Assembly (NCBI RefSeq): GCF_042675965.1
Contig: NZ_JBHTKJ010000027.1
Span: 1-64,000, forward strand
DNA from: Virgibacillus_R byunsanensis
Lineage (GTDB): Bacteria > Bacillota > Bacilli > Bacillales > Amphibacillaceae
DNA length: 64,000 nt
Direction: 5' to 3'
The translations under genes and the position numbers were made by a program. The notes below the pieces were generated by a model. It was not told where the DNA came from. It was given only the letters and a program-made list of their open reading frames with translations, and did no database searches. Shown piece after piece: positions 35,660 to 44,417 of this stretch; positions within the stretch are counted from its first letter, which is position 1; each line of letters begins with the position of its first letter.

Positions 35660-35903
35660 ATTTTTAATATTATTTCCTCCTGACCATAATTTTTTAAATC
35701 TTTACTCTAATATAACAATTTAAACATAGGTAATCTATTCTTCAGAAGGATTAAACTAAACAACGGAAGTTCTATTTTTATATAGAACTAAAGTAGTATT
35801 TTAATTAGATATACCAATTATTTTGTTATACTAAAGGAATAGTGGAAGGGATCAAAAACCTCAATCACTATTAAATATAGTCAACTCATAAGGAGAAATT
35901 ACC

Positions 35904-37334
35904 ATGACATTCACACTTACTGAAGCCACCATTTCCAACATGCAGGATGAAATGGAATGTGGCAATCTATCGGCAAAAAAGCTTACCATGATGTATTTAG
36001 AACAAATAGCCAAGCACAATAACGAAATAAACGCTATTGTGGAAATAAATCCTGACGCCTTACATATTGCAAAAGCACTAGATGAAGAAAGATCTCAAAA
36101 AGGATCTCGCGGAGCTCTTCATGGGATTCCTATTCTATTAAAGGATAATATCGGCACAGGGGATAAAACGCACACAACTGCTGGCTCTCTTGCTCTTAAA
36201 AATAACTATGCAAAAGAGGATGCCTTTCTTGTAAAAAAACTACGCGGAGCTGGTGCTGTTATTCTAGGTAAGGCTAACTTGACTGAATGGGCTAATTTCA
36301 TGACTGAGGGAATGCCAAATGGTTACAGCTCACTCGGAGGCCAGGTATTAAATCCATATGGCCCAGGTAAGCATGATGTTGGCGGATCAAGTGCTGGATC
36401 TGCAGCAGGGGTGGCTGCAAACTTTGCTGCTGGCGGGATTGGCACAGAAACCAGTGGATCAATACTTAGTCCAGCAAGTAGTAACTCACTTGTAGGGATA
36501 AAACCTACTGTAGGATTAATCAGTCGCACTGGTATTATCCCGATATCTAATAGCCAGGACACAGCCGGTCCGATAACTCGTACCGTTGAAGACGCAGCAA
36601 TTATGCTTGGTATACTTAGAGGTGTTGATGAAAATGACCCAGCTACATCTATTTATCCTCAAAATAATACGAAGGACTATACTGCAGCACTGGATACAAA
36701 AGGATTAGAAAAAACTAGAATTGGAATTTCTCGTGATTATATGGAAGGGCTGGATAAAGAAGAACTTACTATTATCAACTCCGCTTTAACGTCCATAGAA
36801 AAGTTAGGTTCTAAGCTTATTGATCCGGTTCGTTTACCAACAAATTTGCACGATGTGAATGTACTCCTTCATGAATTTAAAAGTGGAGTAAATGCATATC
36901 TACATAATTCATCAAATCAATTGCCTGTTCATTCATTGGAGGAAGTTATTACGTTCAATAATCTTCATGAAGAATCAGCCTTGAAATATGGACAAACACT
37001 TCTCAAGTTATCCAATCAAAAAAGCGGCAAACTTACGGAATCCGAATATATTAACGCCCGGTTAAATGATCTAGAACGTTCACAGGAACAAGGAATCGAT
37101 GAGGTTATGGATAGACATAATTTAGACGCTTTACTATTTGCAAATAATTATGGAGCCGTTATTGCTGCAAAAGCAGGTTATCCTTCGATAACTGTTCCAG
37201 CAGGGTATACATCAACAGGAAAGCCAGTAGGCATAACTTTCACAGGAAGAGCATTTTCTGAATCTAACTTAATCAAATTAGCCTTTGCTTTTGAACAAGC
37301 AACAAAACACCGAACAGCTCCTGAACTCGACTAG
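35904..37334 (+). CDS. Amidase-signature family protein
   Basis: This 476-residue amidase has the catalytic Lys in PILLKDNIGTGD near residue 83, and the Ser motif DVGGSSAGSAAGVAANFAAG near 158-176 followed by GTETSGSILSPAS. Members of this subgroup are annotated as putative peptide amidases or glutamyl-tRNA amidotransferase A-like proteins; without gatB or gatC it is not GatA. It shows only family-level similarity to the amidase at 16383-17936. ATG at 35904 follows AAGGAGAAA. Confidence 0.87.
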   Translation: MTFTLTEATISNMQDEMECGNLSAKKLTMMYLEQIAKHNNEINAIVEINPDALHIAKALDEERSQKGSRGALHGIPILLKDNIGTGDKTHTTAGSLALKNNYAKEDAFLVKKLRGAGAVILGKANLTEWANFMTEGMPNGYSSLGGQVLNPYGPGKHDVGGSSAGSAAGVAANFAAGGIGTETSGSILSPASSNSLVGIKPTVGLISRTGIIPISNSQDTAGPITRTVEDAAIMLGILRGVDENDPATSIYPQNNTKDYTAALDTKGLEKTRIGISRDYMEGLDKEELTIINSALTSIEKLGSKLIDPVRLPTNLHDVNVLLHEFKSGVNAYLHNSSNQLPVHSLEEVITFNNLHEESALKYGQTLLKLSNQKSGKLTESEYINARLNDLERSQEQGIDEVMDRHNLDALLFANNYGAVIAAKAGYPSITVPAGYTSTGKPVGITFTGRAFSESNLIKLAFAFEQATKHRTAPELD

Positions 37335-37670
37335 AACAAAAGCGCAAGCGCCCGTTTAGCGACGTATGGGCTGCGCCCGCGCATCGCGGGTGGGTCGACG
37401 TTGCCGCGCAAAGCGGCGAAGTTAGTCGATCTTCCAAATCCGCATGAGATTCACTCCAGAGTATAAGATTCACTCTGACTTTCGCCATTATTGGCGAAAA
37501 GTCAAGTTCATCTAAAAGGAAACATGCCCCTTCATAGGGGTATGCCGACGTTGGGCCGGGAGCCCGCTTTTAGTCGGCCTTCCTTTGCTAAGCGATTCGA
37601 TGTTGACTTATCGTAAGGAGGATCAGGAAGCCCACTAACAGCACGGGCGCTGGAGCTGGACGTGGTTTAA
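37335..37670. repeat. GC-rich structured intergenic element
   Basis: It begins AAAAGCGCAAGCGCCCG and ends ACGGGCGCTGGAGCTGGACG, the paired ends of a widespread Bacillaceae intergenic repeat. In between are several nested inverted repeats, for example TTTCGCCATTATTGGCGAAA and CCCGCGCATCGCGGG. There is no gene. It lies between the amidase and the terminator of the YolD-type operon. Confidence 0.7.
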
Positions 37671-37721
37671 GCAGTAAATAAATTATCCACAGGCTCCTAA
37701 TTTTATAATTTCCTAGACTAT

Positions 37722-37747
37722 TAAAAAGCCCCCCGCGTGAGGGGTTA
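37722..37747 (-). terminator. Terminator of the yolD-like operon
   Basis: On the minus strand CCCCTCACGCGGGG is followed by GGCTTTTT, overlapping the stop codon of the YolD-like gene. Confidence 0.75.
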
Positions 37748-38059
37748 ATCTACATATACATCCAACACATGGTATAAGTTAATTCTTGTATCATCATCGA
37801 AAAGTAACATAGTTTGATCAATCTTAGCTAATTTACCTTTTTTGGTGAGATAATCACGCCCAGAAAAATGTTTAACCTCAATCGTTAAATTATCATGGAT
37901 GGCTAATTGCAGCTGCGTGTTTATCTCTTCTTTTATATCCTCTTCAAGAATGGGCTTATCTTTTTGGCTCTTTTCTTCCCACATTTCACGAAGTAAATTC
38001 ACATGTTCAGGCAGCATCATCGAAGTCCATTTAATTGTGCCTCTATCGTTTACACTCAA
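37745..38059 (-). CDS. YolD-like family protein
   Basis: This 104-residue protein begins with the family signature NDRGTIKWTSMMLPEHVNLL and ends with a beta-rich half (KLAKIDQTMLLFDDDTRINL). YolD-like proteins are usually encoded beside UvrX/DinB-type Y-family polymerases in Firmicutes chromosomes, phages and conjugative elements. No polymerase gene is present here, only the small partner upstream. Three bases separate the two genes. The role is unknown; a link to SOS mutagenesis is inferred from other genomes. Confidence 0.8.
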   Translation of the reverse strand: MSVNDRGTIKWTSMMLPEHVNLLREMWEEKSQKDKPILEEDIKEEINTQLQLAIHDNLTIEVKHFSGRDYLTKKGKLAKIDQTMLLFDDDTRINLYHVLDVYVD

Positions 38060-38062
38060 CCT

Positions 38063-38278
38063 TTACGCCTCCATTCGTTTGCCTGGTAATCCAACTGAAA
38101 GGATGTTGTTTAATTTAAATGTCCTTATCTTCCTACGCCAATAGCAGTAGGCCAAAATTGTATCTTCATTAAAATTAATTACTCTAATAGATCGTTTGGT
38201 AACTGTATTGTCTTTATCCATGTAAAAGATAACAATCTTTTCCTTATTATCAATCGAACGCTGCAACATTCCTCTCAT
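38063..38278 (-). CDS. Small WYL-like protein upstream of yolD
   Basis: This 71-residue protein has the pattern IVIFYMDKDNTVTKRSIRV...AYCYWRRKIRTFKLNNIL. It resembles a minimal WYL-type Sm-like beta-barrel (I.Y.....R.V.P......YC...R..R.F...rI). Such short proteins commonly accompany yolD genes. It overlaps nothing and is 3 bp upstream of the YolD-like gene. ATG at 38278 has a weak AAAGG-type site. The function is unknown. Confidence 0.65.
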   Translation of the reverse strand: MRGMLQRSIDNKEKIVIFYMDKDNTVTKRSIRVINFNEDTILAYCYWRRKIRTFKLNNILSVGLPGKRMEA

Positions 38279-38351
38279 TTAAATACCACCTTTTTAGAAC
38301 GTTTGTTCGTATTATAACATAAAAATGAAACCACGTATAGATTGATTTATC

Positions 38352-38648
38352 CTAATCATTATCCTCTTTCTCTTGTACCCCTGGTTCCTCTTCATTAGCT
38401 GTATTAACGTCTTCAAGGTCAAGCCACGAAAGCATCTCACCAACAACGTTATTTATCTTGCTATTAACCATTTCATCGCCATATTTTTTCTTGGCTTTTG
38501 TGATGTTATCTGCAACATCATCTTTAAAATCCACAAGAGGAAGGTCATCTTCAAGCTCATTAAATAAATCAATCATAGCTTCGTTCCCTTGCTGAATTTG
38601 ATCGATGGCATCACTATATTTTTTATAATCGCTCTCGTTTGCCTTCAT
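38352..38648 (-). CDS. Acidic helical protein, unknown
   Basis: This protein of about 98 residues starts at ATG 38648 behind GGGTGAT; a GTG nine bases upstream overlaps that site. It is predominantly helical and acidic, ending in an Asp/Glu tail (ANEEEPGVQEKEDND). I do not recognise the family. It lies upstream of the YolD-type pair on the same strand with a 70-bp gap. Confidence 0.55.
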   Translation of the reverse strand: MKANESDYKKYSDAIDQIQQGNEAMIDLFNELEDDLPLVDFKDDVADNITKAKKKYGDEMVNSKINNVVGEMLSWLDLEDVNTANEEEPGVQEKEDND

Positions 38649-38659
38649 ATTTATCACCC

Positions 38660-39241
38660 AATAATAGGGTGTCCAATTTGAGACCGATTAAATAATTTTT
38701 AATTGCATTAGTACTAAAAAAGAACAAAAATGCAAGTACACTTATCTACTAAAAAAGGACACTTTCAACAAATATGAATTTGTAAGAAAACGCCCCTATA
38801 AAGATGAATATTATTGTGATATTAATTGTTTAAACGAAATGAAATGTTACAAACAGTGATGTAACAAGGTTTTAACACCTACATTACATCATCAAGTCAA
38901 CTAAAAGTAGCTTTGACGAAGAAAGCAAGAAACTATTTAGAAAGAGTGATTGATGATCACACCCCAAGCAAAGAACCGCAAGAAAGGAAAGAAGAAAAAG
39001 AGAAAAGGAACCGATCATTTAGTTCTAAAGAAAATCCATCAACTTTCATTGTTTAGAGTTGCATGAAGAAGAGAAATATTCCTTACGATGTAGTTAGAGA
39101 CTTTGATTTAATGGATAGAGGAGGTCCTTCTGCCCCACCACAGTTTATTGTGAAAATGTGGTGGACAGTATTATAAAGGCGTAAATGGTCAGGAACATAA
39201 ATTGTCGGATGTACTCTAACTAGGAAAAGGATCGGACAGGT
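38660..39241. other. 580-bp stretch without a supported gene
   Basis: Short open stretches occur, but none has a convincing ribosome-binding site or recognisable product: plus strand about 38865-39055 (ending ...KENPSTFIV) and 39062-39175 (MKKRNIPYDVVRDFDLMDRG...). CCACCACA and TGTGGTGG form a perfect 8-bp inverted repeat at about 39137-39165. Decayed coding DNA is the likeliest reading. Confidence 0.4.
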
Positions 39242-39778
39242 TTAACCCGGTTTCTTCACAAAGTCCGGGGAGATCAATTTAATTGCAGAATAACAACGCA
39301 AATCTACTAACACTTTTTCGTTTGTTGGTATAACAAAATCAACATCACAAATCATTGCAGGCTCCACACAATTTACTTCATGATCTATAATAGAAACATT
39401 AGGTTCTAACAATTGCAAAACTGCGCAATTCTCTTTACAGTCTACTTTTATCACTTTAAAAAATACCGTAGCAAAACAATCCTCAGATCCTACTTTTCCC
39501 CATGTAAAGAACGGGTGACCATATGGCGTTTGTAGTAGAAAAGGAATGATACTATGGAACGGTTTTTTTCTAACATTTTGTAAAGAACATGTTCTGTTAA
39601 ACTTTCTTTGATGCTCTGTTTGTTCCTCCACTAACTTGGATAAGAGGTCACAAATGCAATGTTTACAATCCATCATCTTATCATCAAATTTCAATTCATC
39701 TGAACCTATATCTTTTTTATCAAATTTTAATTCATCTTCTAGAACTACATTCTTCTCATCATCTAACAATGAGTTCAC
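39242..39778 (-). CDS. Spore coat protein, CotY/CotZ (ExsY) family
   Basis: This 178-residue protein has a variable acidic N-terminus (about 1-34), then the family's cysteine-bearing start CKHCICDLLSKLVEEQ near 38-53. A core follows with IPFLLQTPYGHPFFTWG and scattered cysteines (DCKENCAVLQLL, NCVEPAMICDVDF). CotY, CotZ and ExsY are cysteine-rich morphogenetic proteins that self-assemble into the crust or exosporium basal layer by disulfides. Its placement next to a collagen-like spore fibre gene fits an outer-surface role. ATG at 39778 follows AGAGGAGTG. Confidence 0.85.
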   Translation of the reverse strand: MNSLLDDEKNVVLEDELKFDKKDIGSDELKFDDKMMDCKHCICDLLSKLVEEQTEHQRKFNRTCSLQNVRKKPFHSIIPFLLQTPYGHPFFTWGKVGSEDCFATVFFKVIKVDCKENCAVLQLLEPNVSIIDHEVNCVEPAMICDVDFVIPTNEKVLVDLRCYSAIKLISPDFVKKPG

Positions 39779-39891
39779 TCCTCTCAGTAAATCACTCTTA
39801 TCAATAACATATTAATATTAGTCCTAACTGTAGTGGGTATCAGCCTGTATTTTTAAAAATGGGGCTAATGTGGATTTTCCCTATAACGCAT

Positions 39892-39919
39892 ACCATGTAT
39901 AAGATAAATACATAGGATA
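39892..39919 (+). promoter_or_regulatory. Sigma-K-like promoter of the collagen-like gene
   Basis: AC at 39892-39893, 17 nt, then CATAGGATA (39911-39919) matches the sigma-K pattern AC-N17-CATAnnnTA. It is about 30 bp before the start codon. Confidence 0.5.
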
Positions 39920-39947
39920 TAAAAAAACTGGTTTATGAGGTGAAAAA

Positions 39948-40637
39948 ATGTGTAAACATTGTGGCCATATTCATTGCAATTGTATCGGTCCACCTGGTAA
40001 AAAAGGCAAGAAAGGACTTAAGGGGGATCAAGGTAAGCAAGGACCACGAGGAAGAGTAGGACCTATTGGACCACCGGGAGACAAAGGGGAGAAGGGGGAA
40101 AAAGGACCACGTGGCAAACAAGGGCCTCCGGGGCCTAAAGGAGAAAAAGGAAAAACAGGACCTCCTGGACCGCCTGGACCTCCAGGACCAAAGAAAAAGG
40201 ATTTATGTTGTAGGTTATTAGTAGAACATTCTACTCAACTGGTTCCACCTGCTATACTAGGCAGTACAAATGTAACGAAAGACCTCTTTGTAGAAATTCA
40301 GAAAGTATGTGATGAGGTTGTTGTTATTTGTGGAAAGATAAGAAAAAAAATTATGTATCATACTGTTATAGATAATGATATTGTACGTGACTATGAGCTT
40401 ATCGACGAAGTACCATTTACTTGTCTCATAGATCGAGAGGACATTAAATCGGATGATCAGTTTAGCATAAGCAAATCTAGTATTATTTGTGAAGTAGAAG
40501 AGAGAGAAGCAAACTTTGCAACAAATAAAGAAACCGGAAAAAAAGTTGCATTCCGATTTATTGAAAAAGATGTTATTAAAGTTTGTATTGATAAAAAAGA
40601 AAAGAAAATAGAATTACACTCCTATGAACATCAATAG
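39948..40637 (+). CDS. Collagen-like spore-surface protein with SPOCS-like C-terminal domain
   Basis: This 229-residue protein has three parts. Residues 1-13 form a Cys/His cluster (MCKHCGHIHCNC). Residues 14-82 are 23 uninterrupted Gly-X-Y triplets, rich in Lys and Pro, predicted to form a collagen triple helix. Residues 85-229 form a beta-rich domain with VVICGKIRKKIMYHTV, EVPFTCLIDRED and KDVIKVCI, resembling SPOCS/DUF3794 spore-coat domains. The same domain ends the Ser/Thr-stalk protein at 46375-47469. It is likely an exosporium filament comparable in layout to BclA, with glycan-modifying genes next door. ATG follows GAGGTGAAAAA. A sigma-K-like promoter precedes it. Confidence 0.82.
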   Translation: MCKHCGHIHCNCIGPPGKKGKKGLKGDQGKQGPRGRVGPIGPPGDKGEKGEKGPRGKQGPPGPKGEKGKTGPPGPPGPPGPKKKDLCCRLLVEHSTQLVPPAILGSTNVTKDLFVEIQKVCDEVVVICGKIRKKIMYHTVIDNDIVRDYELIDEVPFTCLIDREDIKSDDQFSISKSSIICEVEEREANFATNKETGKKVAFRFIEKDVIKVCIDKKEKKIELHSYEHQ

Positions 40638-40657
40638 GAGTGTAATTCTATTTTTTT
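40606..40657. terminator. Strong terminator after the collagen-like gene
   Basis: An approximately 19-bp perfect stem (AATAGAATTACACTCCTAT / complement) with an 8-nt loop is followed by T7 and overlaps the stop codon. It serves both convergent genes. Confidence 0.92.
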
Positions 40658-40670
40658 GCTATTATTTACA

Positions 40671-41957
40671 TTAAGAAGATAGCATTGGTTTCAATTGATT
40701 ATACCAAATCCATTGTGGACTATAACGTTGTCTTGCCATCGTCTTCGCATGAATTACTGGATTTCCCCTCACCATGTTTGTTACAATCTCTGCATGTTCC
40801 TTCAAATACGCTTTTTCAGATGGGTGGTATTTCTCATGTGAATTAAAACCAAAGTTTCGCGCATCCCATCTCATAAAATATGCATGAAGATTTTTTCCAA
40901 CTTCCTCTAATGCTGGTACTCTTTCATTTAAAACCAAGAAATTACCCTTACTTGCCGCTTCTAATACAGTGAGCCCAAATGATTCGGAAAATGATGGACA
41001 GATAAATAAATTGGAGAGTGAAAAAAGTTCTAAAACAGCTTTTCTCGGAAATCCATGTTTATACTCCTCGATATCAGAGGTGAAAAATATATCCTTCTGT
41101 TCCAAGCCTGATGATAAACCAACCGATCTTATTAAGGACTTATATTTTTCAGGCTTTATATCGGCACTTGGAAAATCACAAAAAATTACTTTTACACTTT
41201 TTTCACAGTTTTTCTTAATGGCTCCACTTAAAGCAGCAACTTTTTCGAATTTCTTCCCTGTTGTTAATCTCCCTGGATATACAACAAGAATATCTGGTGA
41301 TAAAATATCCATTTCGTTTGCTACTGCCTTTACTTCATCACTCATAAAACTTAATATATCCAAGCTGTTATTAACAGCTCTACAATTACCTTCTGGTACA
41401 TTGTATTGTTTAGCTAAGGCTGGGATTCCTGATTGTGTTGGATACACATATGTGGTGTTTGGCATTGGAGTAAAACGTGCAGAAAGTGGCCACTCTGTTT
41501 TTGGGGGTCTATTCACTGGTGCCGAATGAGTAAACGCAATAAACCGTAAATCTGGTAACCTTTTTTGTGCTTTTCTAACTGCTACGTTATGAATTAAATG
41601 CCAACCTTGGTAATGAATATCATGCATGATGCAAGCGTCTACATCTTCTAATTTTTCAACGATATCATCGGCAATAACATCTGCTTCTTTAAAGAAGGTG
41701 TCATGAACTGTGCCTGTTGCTTGGGTATAGTCCCGCCAATGGATTTGTTTTCCATCTACTTGATTAACCACCTGTCTCCATTCAATACGTTCATCTAAAA
41801 ATATACCCTGCCTAGAATCAAGTGGACAATGTTCTGTGACAAGCATGATTGGTTTCATATCATCTTCTAGCATCATTCTAATTTGTTCTGCTACAACATT
41901 TACCAAAGAGTAAGTACTATCTAAGCCATTAAACATCGTTAAAATTGCAAATTTCAT
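40671..41957 (-). CDS. GT-B fold glycosyltransferase (GT4-like)
   Basis: This protein of about 428 residues has a Rossmann-like N-terminal half and a C-terminal half containing LVVYPGRLTTGKKFEK (start of the second Rossmann domain) and the acidic-donor motif FICPSFSESFGLTVLEAASKG, the E-x7-E signature of GT4 enzymes. It probably transfers a sugar from a nucleotide donor to a spore glycan. ATG 41957 has GGAGG at nine bases; ATG 41963 is too close to it. It converges with the collagen-like gene and has its own sigma-K-like promoter at 42059-42086. Confidence 0.85.
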   Translation of the reverse strand: MKFAILTMFNGLDSTYSLVNVVAEQIRMMLEDDMKPIMLVTEHCPLDSRQGIFLDERIEWRQVVNQVDGKQIHWRDYTQATGTVHDTFFKEADVIADDIVEKLEDVDACIMHDIHYQGWHLIHNVAVRKAQKRLPDLRFIAFTHSAPVNRPPKTEWPLSARFTPMPNTTYVYPTQSGIPALAKQYNVPEGNCRAVNNSLDILSFMSDEVKAVANEMDILSPDILVVYPGRLTTGKKFEKVAALSGAIKKNCEKSVKVIFCDFPSADIKPEKYKSLIRSVGLSSGLEQKDIFFTSDIEEYKHGFPRKAVLELFSLSNLFICPSFSESFGLTVLEAASKGNFLVLNERVPALEEVGKNLHAYFMRWDARNFGFNSHEKYHPSEKAYLKEHAEIVTNMVRGNPVIHAKTMARQRYSPQWIWYNQLKPMLSS

Positions 41958-42058
41958 GATCATTCGCCTCCTTTTTCACCATTTATTTTCCACTTCCAAT
42001 TATTCATATTCTCGAATATTGTCCATTGCTACCTCATCATTAATAGTTTACTTGCGAT

Positions 42059-42086
42059 AATTATATGCACGTTTAAACATATCAGT
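42059..42086 (-). promoter_or_regulatory. Sigma-K-like promoter of the glycosyltransferase gene
   Basis: On the minus strand AC, then 17 nt, then CATATAATT matches CATAnnnTA with one mismatch. It lies about 100 bp before the start. The remaining bases of the 41958-42320 gap hold no open frame. Confidence 0.4.
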
Positions 42087-42320
42087 TTATAAAAAGTCAT
42101 TACGTGTGTTGGGATTACAAGTATAGTAATAAGAAATAACTTTATCCTAAGGAATTCGGTCAGAGCAATACTTCTCGTCAATAGAACTGATTTTAAAATA
42201 TCACCCTCACCACAATATGGTGATAAGCTAATTTCAACATCGCTTTTATAAAAATAAATCTATATTTACGAAACAATTCATTTTGTATATCACTTTTACT
42301 AATAAAGAGAATAATAGAAT

Positions 42321-42929
42321 TTACCCTCCGATATTGTAACCGTATAGATAACAGAAGTTCTCAAGTTCCAAAACTAACCCTTTGTTACAGTTTTTCTTAA
42401 TAAATGAGAACGTTAATTCAGTATGATTTCTAGGGTTAATTTTCCTCGTAATCTTAGTAACAGGTTCTTGAAGTGAAATATTTTCAAACCGTCTCAAAAA
42501 GTAATACATTTCTCTTTCCGGATTTTTATCAATACAAACCTTAAAGTTAGGCCTTTGTAACTCTATTAATCGATACCATTCAAGTACACTTTTCACAGCC
42601 ATTTCCACTTGATTTAGCCCATCTAATTCAATATATTTGTTTCGGAAGGTAAAGCTTCTTTCCCTAACATTTTCCGTAAAATAGGTACTACTTATCATAT
42701 GAAGGGGATGCCGTATATTCATAACAATAAAGTCAAACTCAAAGTCTCCTCTCCTAAGCTTTGAATCACCAAATACCTGTCTCTCATTTACAGCAAACAT
42801 CCAACTACTAATTCCATCCATCCCTAACCTTTCATGCCCAACATCATATCCATGTCTTTTCATTAATGCCGACATAAAACCAGTACCACTCCTTGGGTGA
42901 CCTATTATCAAAAACTTTTTCCGTTCCAC
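42321..42929 (-). CDS. PAPS-dependent sulfotransferase family protein (1)
   Basis: This 202-residue protein has the 5'-phosphosulfate-binding loop FLIIGHPRSGTGFMSAL at about residues 6-22. A 3'-phosphate-binding-type segment, NIRHPLHMISSTYF, lies near 71-84. It is short for the family but includes both PAPS-contact motifs. It would transfer sulfate from PAPS to a hydroxyl, here presumably on a glycan. It is the last gene of the minus-strand group from cysC, 40 bp after the GT2-like gene. ATG at 42929 has GGGGG upstream. Confidence 0.8.
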   Translation of the reverse strand: MERKKFLIIGHPRSGTGFMSALMKRHGYDVGHERLGMDGISSWMFAVNERQVFGDSKLRRGDFEFDFIVMNIRHPLHMISSTYFTENVRERSFTFRNKYIELDGLNQVEMAVKSVLEWYRLIELQRPNFKVCIDKNPEREMYYFLRRFENISLQEPVTKITRKINPRNHTELTFSFIKKNCNKGLVLELENFCYLYGYNIGG

Positions 42930-42968
42930 TTATGTCCCCCCTTCTTCTATTACTAGTATTAATTTAAA

Positions 42969-43640
42969 TTATTCCATCATACTTCTCCTTATTTCCACTT
43001 GGTTCTTAATTGCCTCTTTTCCTTTGCGGTAGTGTCTTAGTAATTCTCTGTTTTCTTTATAGTTAGTCAAACTACCTCGTTTATGCCATAGATGATACAG
43101 AGTTCCGTCCATTCTTTTTACATATCCACATAAGGAATTTAGGGAAGCTGCAAACGCATCATCTTCCCCTCCCCATCCTACGAATCTTTCATCAAATCCG
43201 CACACTGCATCAAAAAGTTCTCGGGGAACAATGTTTATCCCTCCCATCGCTGCATGCGGACGTTTTTTTGTATCAACAGGAATCGGGATTGGCCATTGGG
43301 GTTCTTCTTCAAGTAACTTCTGTGTAGATTCTTTAGAAATATTTAATACTTTCCGAAAAGGAATAACCCATGCATGAGAATCAAGTTTTTTAATAGATTC
43401 TTTTAACAAGTTTGGATCATATATTAGATCCGCATCCGCAATAACTAAAATATCACCATTAGATTCTTTTACAGCTTTATTAATTACCTTGGCTTTTGGA
43501 AACGGTTGCTCATCACTTGCCCCTATACATAGCTCATATTCTGGAAACATTTTTTCATAGAATGCTTTAACCCATTTAAAACTTTTGTCCCTGGATTCAA
43601 TATTTTTGCTAATAGGAATAATAATCGATACACTCTCCAC
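42969..43640 (-). CDS. GT-A glycosyltransferase with galactosyltransferase-type C-terminal motif
   Basis: This 223-residue protein has a GT2-like nucleotide-sugar fold with the metal-binding DAD in ILVIADADLIYDP, near residue 70. The motif FVGWGGEDDAFAASL, near residue 153, is the GWGGED signature of beta-1,4-galactosyltransferase-like (Glyco_transf_7C) and polypeptide GalNAc-transferase-like enzymes. The histidine in LYHLWHKRG follows. A role in building the spore-surface glycan is inferred from its position between two sulfotransferase genes. Confidence 0.85.
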   Translation of the reverse strand: MESVSIIIPISKNIESRDKSFKWVKAFYEKMFPEYELCIGASDEQPFPKAKVINKAVKESNGDILVIADADLIYDPNLLKESIKKLDSHAWVIPFRKVLNISKESTQKLLEEEPQWPIPIPVDTKKRPHAAMGGINIVPRELFDAVCGFDERFVGWGGEDDAFAASLNSLCGYVKRMDGTLYHLWHKRGSLTNYKENRELLRHYRKGKEAIKNQVEIRRSMME

Positions 43641-43672
43641 AAAAACACCTTCTTCATTAACATGTTATTTAT

Positions 43673-44413
43673 CTACAAATAATCATATTTTCTCATAACC
43701 ATTCCACATTCTTTTATAATGAAATCCTCCTCAGACTTTGCAATTTGTCTTGGAGTACTCCATATTTTCTTAGACAGAACCGTATTTATTTCTTCAGTTT
43801 GTATTTTCCCTAAATTTGATATTGTTTGGATAGCAGTCATATCCTTATTCACCATATCCTCGTATTTAATTAGATGACTTTTGGAATCGTTTTTGGACAG
43901 CTGGAGATAGTATAAAGCATGTTTCTTCCACTTTTTTACGAAATGATTAATATTTTGACCTAATCCAGCTCCCACCATGCTTTTCCATACATCAATAGGG
44001 TTACGAACTAATAGAATAATATTTGCATCAGGATAGCATTTACGAAATAACGTTAATTCATCATTACCGTATCTAACTTCTTTAAAACCAATCATGTCAT
44101 GGTCATCTCTTTTTTGTTCGTATAATGAATTTAATAATACCTTTAAAGAATCAGAAACTGCTTTATCAACGTACTTAATTTCAGGATTCATACACGCAAT
44201 CCAATAATTGGGATCTTCACCATTATCAAAGTAGTCTAAACGTTGTTTTATAAGATTCTCTGAATAGTGCTTTAAGTTCCTGTGTATTTGACAAAACTTA
44301 GTTAACAACCCGTCCTGTTCACCCCATATTAACGTTTCTTTTCTTACGTTAAATACTCGTTGTAACAAAGTTGAACCTGAACGATGTGTAGCTGCTGATA
44401 TTATAATGTCCAT
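43673..44413 (-). CDS. PAPS-dependent sulfotransferase family protein (2)
   Basis: This 246-residue protein has its 5'-phosphosulfate loop ATHRSGSTLLQRVF at about residues 8-21. The classical 3'-phosphate site VRNPIDVWKSMVG lies near 130-142, with the family Arg and Ser. It is clearly related in function to, but different in sequence from, the sulfotransferase at 42321. Two enzymes suggest two sulfation positions or two acceptors. It is 32 bp upstream of the GT2-like gene, same strand. ATG at 44413 follows GGTGAAG. Confidence 0.85.
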   Translation of the reverse strand: MDIIISAATHRSGSTLLQRVFNVRKETLIWGEQDGLLTKFCQIHRNLKHYSENLIKQRLDYFDNGEDPNYWIACMNPEIKYVDKAVSDSLKVLLNSLYEQKRDDHDMIGFKEVRYGNDELTLFRKCYPDANIILLVRNPIDVWKSMVGAGLGQNINHFVKKWKKHALYYLQLSKNDSKSHLIKYEDMVNKDMTAIQTISNLGKIQTEEINTVLSKKIWSTPRQIAKSEEDFIIKECGMVMRKYDYL

Positions 44414-44417
44414 TCTC

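Noticed and set aside
37273..37488. 71-codon minus-strand frame spanning the amidase end and the GC-rich element
   Set aside because: It crosses two unrelated sequence units and has no translation signal.
38865..39175. Two short plus-strand open stretches in the gap before the coat gene
   Set aside because: No family, weak or absent ribosome-binding sites; kept only as a gap description.
40969..41529. 186-codon plus-strand frame opposite the glycosyltransferase
   Set aside because: No ribosome-binding site or recognisable domain; the opposite strand encodes GT4 motifs.
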